NCBI GenBank assembly: GCA_028819675.1
Contig: JAPPKT010000112.1
Span: 1 to 20,273, forward strand
DNA length: 20,273 nt
Direction: 5' to 3'
Origin: Caldilineaceae bacterium
GTDB lineage: Bacteria > Chloroflexota > Anaerolineae > Caldilineales > Caldilineaceae
A model generated the notes under the pieces. It saw only the letters and a list, made by a program, of their open reading frames with translations. It had not been told where the DNA came from and did no database searches. This document shows positions 14,806-20,273 of the stretch, piece after piece (position 1 is the stretch's first letter; each line of letters opens with the position of its first letter). A program made the translations under genes and the position numbers.

Positions 14806-15834
14806 CTATCGAAACAGGACCCACATAGGCCGGCTCCCCACTTCATAAGAATTCAAGGGAGACAGCATTCCGCTGTCAGGACTGATGGCGTATGTAGAAA
14901 TGTTGCCTGATCCTTGTCCCGCGGCAATCAGGAATCTACCCGCAGGATCGACATTAAAGACTCGAGGAACTGCTTCGGTACTCTGCCATCCTTTGAGGGT
15001 GAGGCATCCGCTTTCCGCGTTGACTGCGTAGACGGCAATGCTATCGTGGCCCCGGTTCGTGACATAGAGTGTTCGCCCGCTCGGGTGCAGATGGATCTGG
15101 GCACAGGTGTTGGCTGCGTTAAAGCCTTCAGGCAGGGAAGAGAGTGTTTGGAACGGGCGAAGCGCACAGCCTCCTTGATCTGACTCAGCCTGGCCGGTGG
15201 GAGACCTATCGAAATGGTAGGCGGTAACGCTGGAGGCATCCTCATCAGATGTATAGATAAACCGCTGGTCCAGGGAAAAGACGAAGTGCCTTGGTCCAAG
15301 CCCATCTGCCGCCACGAGACTGTGGGCGGGCTGGTTGGGCGTCAGTTGACCGGTTCGTTCGTCGAACCGGAAGAGAAATATACTGTTGGCATCGAGGGGA
15401 TGCGGCACGAGGGCGTAGCGGTTCGAATCGTCGGTCTCGATGCAGTGGGCGCGGGCAGCAGTTGTCCGGCTGCAAACTTCCTGGCCGACGGAGCCGTCAT
15501 GCTCAATCCGGTGAACCGCGGCCTTTCCGGCGCCATAGTAGGCACTCAACAGAAAGCGGCCGCTATTGTCCGGGGCGACGTAACATGCATCAGCGTCCAG
15601 CTGTTGTTTTCCCAGCAGTCGCAACCCGCCGTCGGGCTGGAAGCGGAATGCCGCCAGCTCTTTGCTGGCACGCAGGGAGCAGTAAAGCGTTTGTCCGTCA
15701 GGGGCACATGCCAAAGCGGAAGGGCCTCCGGCCACAGAAAAAACCAGACGCTGCTGTAAACGGCCGTCGCTATGCATTTCAAAGGTCCGGATCAGATTAT
15801 CGCCGGATAGGGTGACGTACACATATGTGGTCAT
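14806..15834 (-). CDS. Lactonase-family seven-bladed beta-propeller (6-phosphogluconolactonase-like)
   Basis: The 342-residue protein is of the cycloisomerase-2/YbhE lactonase family, which hydrolyses sugar lactones such as 6-phosphogluconolactone. It shows the start TTYVYVTLSGDNLIRTFEM and repeated blade strands of the form GRTLYVTNRGHDSIAVYAVN and GRFLIAAGQGSGNISTYAI, plus HPLDANSIFLFRFDERTGQL and GPRHFVFSLDQRFIYTSDE. The start is the ATG at 15834 with AGAGGAG six bases upstream; the frame stays open to 16038, but that part is not conserved. It is divergent from the hydroxyacid dehydrogenase. The exact substrate cannot be told: family members range from true 6-phosphogluconolactonases to muconate-cycloisomerase-like and uncharacterised proteins. 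The context suggests sugar-acid metabolism. Confidence 0.85.
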   Translation of the reverse strand: MTTYVYVTLSGDNLIRTFEMHSDGRLQQRLVFSVAGGPSALACAPDGQTLYCSLRASKELAAFRFQPDGGLRLLGKQQLDADACYVAPDNSGRFLLSAYYGAGKAAVHRIEHDGSVGQEVCSRTTAARAHCIETDDSNRYALVPHPLDANSIFLFRFDERTGQLTPNQPAHSLVAADGLGPRHFVFSLDQRFIYTSDEDASSVTAYHFDRSPTGQAESDQGGCALRPFQTLSSLPEGFNAANTCAQIHLHPSGRTLYVTNRGHDSIAVYAVNAESGCLTLKGWQSTEAVPRVFNVDPAGRFLIAAGQGSGNISTYAISPDSGMLSPLNSYEVGSRPMWVLFR

Positions 15835-15931
15835 GCATCGCTCCTCTGACAAAGGTTGGTTCGTTTGTATGAGAGTCTGATTTGCGCAGTCCAGGTTTGC
15901 AGGCAGTTCGTCCTCATATGGATAGCACCAC

Positions 15932-15944
15932 CGGCAGGCTGCCG
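15932..15944. promoter_or_regulatory. Short palindrome between divergent genes
   Basis: CGGCAG (15932-15937) and CTGCCG (15939-15944) are inverted around one base, near the middle of the 222-base gap between the lactonase and hydroxyacid dehydrogenase genes. Its location suits an operator shared by both. The arms are short and GC-rich, so chance is quite possible. Confidence 0.25.
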
Positions 15945-16056
15945 ATGGCCAATTCTTAGGTTCCTCCCGGTTACCTCCTGGTTTGTGCCAAAATCGCGCC
16001 TGATGTAATGTTGGCGGAATCGACTCATCCCAAATCACTGCAAGGGCAAACTGAAG

Positions 16057-17028
16057 ATGAGGAAAAAAGTCTGGATGGAATGGTCTCTGCCGCCTGCATT
16101 GCTACCTCAAATCACTGGGCTGGCGGAGTACGTCGACGACGGCGATATGGATAAGCTGCGGGGAGCTACAGTCATTTCCGGCATTCGCCGCTACTATGAC
16201 GGCGAGTTCATGGACCGTGTCGGGCCCGAATTGGTTCAGATTGCCAAGCCCGGCATCGGTGTCGACAACATCGATCTCGACGCGGCCACGTCCCGGGGAA
16301 TCCTGGTGTGCAACACGCCCGATGCGCCGTCTGAGTCCACGGCTGAGCATGCCGTGGCACTGCTGATGGCTGTCGCCAAGCGTGTAATTGTTGGAGACAT
16401 GCAGTTGCGGGGGGCAGCCGACATTGGTCGTGAGGAGATGTTGGGCACTGAACTAATCGGCAGCTCGTTGGGCATCGTAGGTTTCGGAAGGATCGGACGG
16501 CGGGTTGCGGAGATGACCGCCTTGGGAATCAGGATGAAAGTAACCATTTACGATCCGCTGCTGCCGGACGATTTCGAGCTTCCAGAGGGGGTATCGCGTA
16601 CGGACGACCTAGACGCAGTATTTGCCGAAAACCAGTTTGTCACCCTGCACACGCCGCTACTTCCGGAGACCCGCCATCTGGCAAACGAACGGCGCCTCAG
16701 GCTAATGAAACGCGGCAGCTATCTCATCAACGCGTCCCGAGGAGGCGTCCTGGACGAGGCCGCACTGATCAGGGTTTTGGAGGAGGGACACCTGGCAGGC
16801 GCGGCTCTGGATGTGTTTGAACCAGAGCCGCCGCGAGCAGACAATCCTCTGCTGAGAATGAAGAATGTTGTGGTTACTCCTCACATCGCCTCTTACACAG
16901 ATGCCGGTATGGCAGCCATGCAAGCCGGTACCGTGGAGAACATTGTAAACGTGCTGAAGGGTGAACGCCCGCGATGGATTGCCAATCCGGAAGCCTGGCC
17001 GGGACGGACCGAGCCGGCTAACGCCTGA
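16057..17028 (+). CDS. D-isomer-specific 2-hydroxyacid dehydrogenase
   Basis: A cytoplasmic NAD(P)-dependent enzyme that interconverts a D-2-hydroxy acid and a 2-keto acid. The 323-residue protein has the NAD motif GFGRIG at 142-147, catalytic Arg228 in NASRGGVLDE, Glu257 in DVFEPEPP and His276 in VVVTPHIASYT. These are the usual trio for phosphoglycerate, glycerate, glyoxylate and lactate dehydrogenases. It lacks the ACT regulatory domain of long SerA proteins, so a catabolic role is likelier than serine synthesis. The start at 16057 has only a weak ribosome site. It diverges from the lactonase and converges with the creatininase-family gene, and a strong hairpin follows its stop. Confidence 0.92.
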   Translation: MRKKVWMEWSLPPALLPQITGLAEYVDDGDMDKLRGATVISGIRRYYDGEFMDRVGPELVQIAKPGIGVDNIDLDAATSRGILVCNTPDAPSESTAEHAVALLMAVAKRVIVGDMQLRGAADIGREEMLGTELIGSSLGIVGFGRIGRRVAEMTALGIRMKVTIYDPLLPDDFELPEGVSRTDDLDAVFAENQFVTLHTPLLPETRHLANERRLRLMKRGSYLINASRGGVLDEAALIRVLEEGHLAGAALDVFEPEPPRADNPLLRMKNVVVTPHIASYTDAGMAAMQAGTVENIVNVLKGERPRWIANPEAWPGRTEPANA

Positions 17029-17033
17029 CGGGG

Positions 17034-17063
17034 ACCGGGCCGCCGAGTTCCGGGCGGCCCAGT
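17034..17063. terminator. Strong GC hairpin between convergent genes
   Basis: GGGCCGCC (17037-17044) and GGCGGCCC (17053-17060) form a perfect eight-base stem with an eight-base loop. Two more pairs (17034-17035 with 17062-17063) follow after a mismatch. It begins six bases after the dehydrogenase stop and lies 40 bases past the stop of the convergent creatininase gene. The tail CTCTTCAATT is only moderately U-rich. It is a likely shared stop for both. Confidence 0.55.
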
Positions 17064-17101
17064 CTCTTCAATTCGGCCAATGCGTTCGAGAGCAAATGAG
17101 T

Positions 17102-17923
17102 TTACCAGCGAATGTGACTCTGAACGGGCCCAACGTGTTGGTCAGAGCGCTCCGAGATGGGCCAATTTCGCCACTCCTCTACGACCGCGATTAAGCCCTC
17201 AACCGCCGCTTCAAAGATGACCTTCCCCTTTTCCGGTGTTGCGGAAGTCGGATCTCCATGGACACCCAGGCGGGTCCACCGGCCCCAGAAGTCGTTGAAT
17301 CGAACAGGGTTGGTGTAGATGCTGTCGGAGCTGACAAACCGGCCGCGCACGTCGTCGTCCGCTTCGGCCTTATCCATCTGCACGCGTTCGGGCGCCAGGT
17401 GGAGATAGAGGGAAGTCTCGAATTCGTCGGCGTGCGCCATAACCTCAGTCTCTTTGATACGGTTGAAGGCCTCCATCGCCAGCCCAAAGTACCCCAGGGC
17501 GCCGCAGATTGAGTCGGTTTCCAGAACTGTTTTGCGCGCGACAAGATCGATCAGCGGGGTATTCGAGCCGTGTCCGTTGACCAGGAGAATCTTCTCAAAA
17601 CCGTGATAGGCAACGCTCTTGGTAATGTTGAGGCAGAAGGCGATGAAGACGTCCGGTTCTATGTGAATTGTGCCGGGAAAGTCTATGTGGTGGAGATTCA
17701 GCCCATAGGAGACCGGAGGCAGAACAAGAATGGACTGGGGAGCGCGGCGCCCTGCTTCCAAGCATACCGATTCACACAAAAAGGAGTCTACGTCCAAGGG
17801 CAGGTGGCGCCCGTGCTGTTCAGTCGATGCGACGGGAAGGAGGACGACCTTCTGTGCGGCGATGGCATCGTTCATCTCCGCCCAAGTAAGACGGTTGTAG
17901 CGGTACTCAGTTAGAGGGTCCAT
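17102..17923 (-). CDS. Creatininase-family amidohydrolase
   Basis: A metal-dependent hydrolase of linear or cyclic amides. The 273-residue protein carries the family metal ligands: Glu35 and His37 in STEQHGRHLPLD, Asp46, His118 in VNGHGSN, and Glu169 in HADEFETSLYL. HHIDFPGTIHI corresponds to the usual GxHxxFPGT segment. Members include creatininase, formamide hydrolases of pyrimidine and cofactor metabolism, and the mycofactocin protease-like MftE. Nothing here marks the mycofactocin system, and NGHGSN in place of NGHYEN argues against creatininine itself as substrate. The ATG at 17923 has a weak AGG. The epimerase gene lies 142 bases upstream on the same strand, with hairpins in between. 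Confidence 0.88.
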   Translation of the reverse strand: MDPLTEYRYNRLTWAEMNDAIAAQKVVLLPVASTEQHGRHLPLDVDSFLCESVCLEAGRRAPQSILVLPPVSYGLNLHHIDFPGTIHIEPDVFIAFCLNITKSVAYHGFEKILLVNGHGSNTPLIDLVARKTVLETDSICGALGYFGLAMEAFNRIKETEVMAHADEFETSLYLHLAPERVQMDKAEADDDVRGRFVSSDSIYTNPVRFNDFWGRWTRLGVHGDPTSATPEKGKVIFEAAVEGLIAVVEEWRNWPISERSDQHVGPVQSHIRW

Positions 17924-18025
17924 TGGCCTGTTATCTCAATTCTGTTCATGTTTGAGTAGCTGATTGGGAAAATAGCGCTCCAGCTCCTACAGATGGACTG
18001 AGTGCATGCCGGGATGTCCGCCGTA

Positions 18026-18058
18026 GACCCGCAGAACGGGTCATCTCTCACAGGAGAT
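18026..18058 (-). terminator. Two tandem hairpins after the epimerase gene
   Basis: GACCCG (18026-18031) pairs with CGGGTC (18037-18042) around five bases, and ATCTC (18043-18047) pairs with GAGAT (18054-18058) around six. They lie just past the stop of the minus-strand epimerase gene. Two adjacent stems at a 3' end suggest termination or transcript protection, but no U tract follows. Confidence 0.4.
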
Positions 18059-18065
18059 TCCAGGT

Positions 18066-18821
18066 TCAGCGATAGGCTTCGGCCTCGTCGTTCGGCTCGA
18101 AGCCAACGACCTCGCGGGCACGTGTGATGTCTCTATAACTCCATTTGTTCCTGGAGAGGGCGTAGAAGATGTCAAATTTAAGCGCCTGCGGCGCCTGTAT
18201 GCATTTTTCCACCATCTGACTGATATCTCTCTGACTGCACCATACTGAGAACTGCCGGGAATCGGTCGGACGGTCCTCCCGGTTGACAAGGCCAATTCGC
18301 AGGCAGATGATAGAGAGTTCAAAGCTGTCGGAGAATTGCCTTGCCAGAGCTTCGCCCCAGACTTTTGTTGCCCCGTACACGCCAGCGGGACGAACAGGAG
18401 TCTCGTGGGTAATCATCGGCCACGGGGCTTTCACACTGTCGTAGTCGCCATTTACGAGGGCGCGGTATGGCTGCACCTGTTCCCAGCCGGAGATGGTCGA
18501 CCCGCTGCTGGCAAAGATGACTCTGGATACGCGTGCCTGGCGAGCGGCTTCAAAGACGTTGTAGACGCCGATCAAGTTGGGATCACGAACACGCTCCCAG
18601 GGGTCACTCCCGCGTGCGGAAGCGGCAAGATGGACGACGGTTTCCTGCCCTTCGAAAGCGTGTGCGATGGCATTGAGGTCGGCGATGTCGGCCTGCACAG
18701 TGCGAACGCCTGGCACGAGGCTGCGGTTGAGAGCGGTCAAGTCGTAGTCGCCCTCAAGCCGCTGACGGACCGCGCCGCCAATCAGGCCGCTCATGCCGGT
18801 CACCAGAATCCGTTCCGTCAT
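18066..18821 (-). CDS. NAD-dependent epimerase/dehydratase family protein (Udh-like)
   Basis: An extended-type SDR acting on a sugar or sugar derivative. The 251-residue protein has the NAD motif TGMSGLIGG (Gly9, Gly12, Gly15), VVHLAASAR, FASSGSTISG and the catalytic Tyr149-x3-Lys153 in GVYGATKVWGE. Its small size and TG-x-x-G start resemble uronate dehydrogenases, which oxidise uronic acids to lactones, but nucleotide-sugar epimerases share these features. Two ATG codons are adjacent; the AGGAG upstream is seven bases from the one at 18821 and four from the one at 18824. If it makes an aldarolactone, the lactonase at 14806-15834 would be a natural partner. This is an inference from family and neighbourhood only. 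Confidence 0.87.
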   Translation of the reverse strand: MTERILVTGMSGLIGGAVRQRLEGDYDLTALNRSLVPGVRTVQADIADLNAIAHAFEGQETVVHLAASARGSDPWERVRDPNLIGVYNVFEAARQARVSRVIFASSGSTISGWEQVQPYRALVNGDYDSVKAPWPMITHETPVRPAGVYGATKVWGEALARQFSDSFELSIICLRIGLVNREDRPTDSRQFSVWCSQRDISQMVEKCIQAPQALKFDIFYALSRNKWSYRDITRAREVVGFEPNDEAEAYR

Positions 18822-18882
18822 CATTTTGCTCCTGGATGGATACTTTTCGGAGAAATGTAAACGATTGTCAGAGCGAAGATGG

Positions 18883-18894
18883 GCCTTCGAAGGC
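18883..18894. promoter_or_regulatory. Twelve-base palindrome upstream of the epimerase gene
   Basis: GCCTTCGAAGGC is a perfect palindrome about 60 bases before the epimerase start, in the right place for an operator on its minus-strand promoter. No clear -35/-10 pair was found beside it. Confidence 0.25.
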
Positions 18895-18902
18895 ATTCCT
18901 GC

Positions 18903-18924
18903 GAAATGTAGGGGGGCACATTTC
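18903..18924 (-). terminator. Hairpin after the zinc-ribbon gene
   Basis: GAAATGT (18903-18909) pairs with ACATTTC (18918-18924) around an eight-base G-rich (plus strand) loop. It lies about 35 bases past the stop of the minus-strand zinc-ribbon gene. No U tract follows, so it is a weak candidate. Confidence 0.3.
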
Positions 18925-18957
18925 AGATGTTGCCCTGGAGGTCGAATCAGCCAGGAC

Positions 18958-19662
18958 TCAGACTTCGGTGAGCAAAATACGGCCGCAGGAGGGGCAACTG
19001 AGGAGGTCGTCGCTGTAGCGAATATTATTCAGGATTCCAACCGCAACCTGCGTGTGGCAGGCACCGCAGATCTCGTCTTCGAGCAAGGCGACGGCCACAC
19101 CATTTTTTCTGCGCCGCAGATGTTCGTACATTTCGAGGTTCTCTTCGGTGAGCACTTCTGCAACCTGCTCGCGTGCCTTCTTCAGATAGAGGAACTCTTT
19201 TTTGCGCTGGTCGATCTCAGTCTCAAAGGCATTTTTTCGATTCGTCCACTCTTCTTCAACTTGCAAGAGGTTGGTCCGCTTATTCTCCAAAGTTGCCTGA
19301 AGCGAATCAACCATTACCAGTCTCTCCACGCTGCGATTTTCGAGGTCAGTCCGGTGTTCCTTCATCGATTCAATGCTGGACTGCAGGGCTTCGAGTTCTC
19401 TGGGATTACTCAGTTCCCCGCTCATCAGGCTTGATTCGGATTCACGTATCCTATCGGTGAGTGATCGCGATTCGAGTTCCAGGTCTTGTTGCTCGGTTCG
19501 TGTGCCCTGGAGTTCCTGGTCGATTGAATCGACTTCCTGGCGCAGCAGTTCCAGTTCCTTCGAGCCCTCCACCGCTCTATTGAGGAGGAGAATACGACGT
19601 CGAACTTTGTCGTAAAGTGAATCGATTTCGTGCATCTTGAGCAATGCAGCTTTTGCGTTCAC
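18958..19662 (-). CDS. Coiled-coil protein with C-terminal C4 zinc ribbon (DUF164/zf-RING_7)
   Basis: A widespread bacterial protein of uncertain role, thought to bind nucleic acid or act as a scaffold. The N-terminal two thirds is a long antiparallel coiled coil rich in Glu, Arg and Leu (from HEIDSLYDKVRRR to about residue 170). The C-terminus holds a zinc ribbon with cysteine pairs in CGACHTQV and LSCPSCGRI, preceded by the family's usual EICGACH turn. The GTG at 19662, with GGGG ten bases upstream, gives 234 residues, close to the family length. An ATG at 19635 is possible, and the frame remains open to 19815 without conserved features. An extended -10 promoter lies far upstream, so the leader would be about 280 bases and appears structured. 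Confidence 0.85.
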   Translation of the reverse strand: MNAKAALLKMHEIDSLYDKVRRRILLLNRAVEGSKELELLRQEVDSIDQELQGTRTEQQDLELESRSLTDRIRESESSLMSGELSNPRELEALQSSIESMKEHRTDLENRSVERLVMVDSLQATLENKRTNLLQVEEEWTNRKNAFETEIDQRKKEFLYLKKAREQVAEVLTEENLEMYEHLRRRKNGVAVALLEDEICGACHTQVAVGILNNIRYSDDLLSCPSCGRILLTEV

Positions 19663-19828
19663 GTGATACCCCGTTGAGGCTAAAGTTTTTTCGTGTGGGC
19701 AGCCGAAAGGCGATGCGACTGCCAGCAATTTTCGCGCCGGTGGAGCGTCAACCATTCCTGGTTGTCTGCGGTGAATGCGACACGCTGCAGCAGCATGCTG
19801 GCTTGAACCGCGCAAAGTACATGTGGGA

Positions 19829-19893
19829 CGACCGGGTAAGCCAGGCAGTTGCGGGGAAAGATGGCGTTTGGCTTACGCAGATCAATTCGGTCG
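19829..19893 (-). ncRNA. Structured element in the leader of the zinc-ribbon gene
   Basis: An outer stem CGACCG/CGGTCG (19829-19834 with 19888-19893) encloses an inner stem GTAAGCCA/TGGCTTAC (19836-19843 with 19869-19876) with a 25-base loop. A one-by-eleven asymmetric internal loop separates them. It lies between the proposed promoter and the start codon. It is unlike any riboswitch or leader I know. It might be a cis-regulatory RNA or a DNA repeat. Confidence 0.35.
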
Positions 19894-19948
19894 CAGAATG
19901 CCCGACCAGGATGGCTTTGCAACCGCAGGAGACCATTGAACTCAGTTT

Positions 19949-19978
19949 ATCATATCACCCTTTTGTCATTCGAAGCAA
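19949..19978 (-). promoter_or_regulatory. Extended -10 promoter for the zinc-ribbon gene
   Basis: On the minus strand TATGAT (19949-19954) is directly preceded by TGA, making a TGn extended -10. TTGCTT (19973-19978) lies 18 bases upstream as a partial -35. Transcription would begin near 19942. Confidence 0.5.
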
Positions 19979-20273
19979 GACGCCTTCAAAAAGGGGTGCA
20001 TCATGGATTCGGGGTGGGAACAGACAGGCGGGGAATCGGCGCCAGCGATGGCTGAAATCGTTTAGTGTCTTTTGGCGAGACGCAGTGCGGGTGCCTGGCT
20101 TGGCCGTACGGTGGAGTCCGTCAGTTGGGGCGAGTGCGAGGGCGGTCACGAGGCCGGCACGTGCGGGGATCTGATGGGACTGGGGGGACGTGGTCTGGCC
20201 AGGCACCTTCAATTAGGCACCTGTTACCAATATCGACACCCGGTCGGCGAGGCGTGTTGTAGGAGAGGGGGCG
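19979..20273. other. Unassigned right edge of the window
   Basis: I recognise no gene in the last 300 bases; the open frames give compositionally odd peptides without known motifs. RNase P RNA, which could be expected near such zinc-ribbon genes in some genomes, was looked for on both strands and its conserved GAGGAAAGTC-type core is absent. The only structure is the repeated GGTGCCT motif. Confidence 0.4.
20090..20222. repeat. Inverted and direct copies of GGTGCCT/AGGCACC
   Basis: GGTGCCTGGC (20090-20099) is inverted as GCCAGGCACC (20198-20207) about 100 bases away. AGGCACCT also occurs twice directly (20201-20208 and 20215-20222), 14 bases apart. Motifs of this GTGCCTGGC type are often found in bacterial palindromic repeats linked to REP-associated transposases, but no transposase is present in the window. 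Confidence 0.4.

Noticed and set aside
19663..20273. RNase P RNA or another known stable RNA upstream of the zinc-ribbon gene.
   Set aside because: Conserved cores of RNase P RNA, tmRNA and SRP RNA were not found on either strand.

Overview
The window is GC-rich bacterial chromosome and most likely comes from a member of the Chloroflexota, in the Anaerolineae/Caldilineales area. The reasons are a bacterial mevalonate pathway (class II HMG-CoA reductase next to an archaeal-type HMG-CoA synthase), a secreted protein with a Thr-Pro linker and an Ig-like domain of a kind frequent in that phylum, and a DsbB fused to cytochrome c. This is inferred from gene style. No rRNA, tRNA or species marker is present, and I see no insertion sequence, phage gene or CRISPR array.

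Layout. (1) Positions 229-2830, plus strand: HMG-CoA reductase and HMG-CoA synthase form a two-gene mevalonate operon. (2) Positions 3061-7671, minus strand: pth then mfd, for peptidyl-tRNA recycling and transcription-coupled repair. (3) Positions 8045-10333, minus: a secreted protein with three fibronectin III domains and an exact 23-residue leucine-rich repeat array. (4) Positions 10765-13408, minus: an oxidative-folding cassette, DsbA then DsbB-cytochrome c, followed by a cysteine-free membrane-anchored Ig-like protein. (5) Positions 13409-13844: a divergent intergenic region packed with nested inverted repeats and a good minus-strand promoter. (6) Positions 13845-14723, plus: a short-chain dehydrogenase. 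(7) Positions 14806-18821: a beta-propeller lactonase (minus), a D-2-hydroxyacid dehydrogenase (plus), a creatininase-family amidohydrolase (minus) and a Udh-like NAD-dependent epimerase/dehydrogenase (minus), probably for sugar-acid or small-molecule catabolism. (8) Positions 18958-19662, minus: a coiled-coil/zinc-ribbon protein with a long, apparently structured leader and an extended -10 promoter. (9) Positions 19979-20273: no recognised gene, but short repeated GGTGCCT/AGGCACC motifs.

How the parts fit. The two mevalonate genes catalyse consecutive steps, acetoacetyl-CoA to HMG-CoA to mevalonate. DsbA would oxidise exported thiols and DsbB would reoxidise it. The fused cytochrome c suggests that electrons may leave through a c-type heme as well as, or instead of, quinone. 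The dehydrogenase, lactonase, hydroxyacid dehydrogenase and amidohydrolase group would fit oxidation of a sugar or uronate to a lactone, its hydrolysis, and later redox steps, but no substrate can be read from the sequence.

No defence system or clearly new multi-gene system is visible. The strongest candidates for something undescribed are the DsbB-cytochrome c fusion, the structured intergenic region at 13567-13787, the leader element at 19829-19893, and the insert in HMG-CoA reductase.
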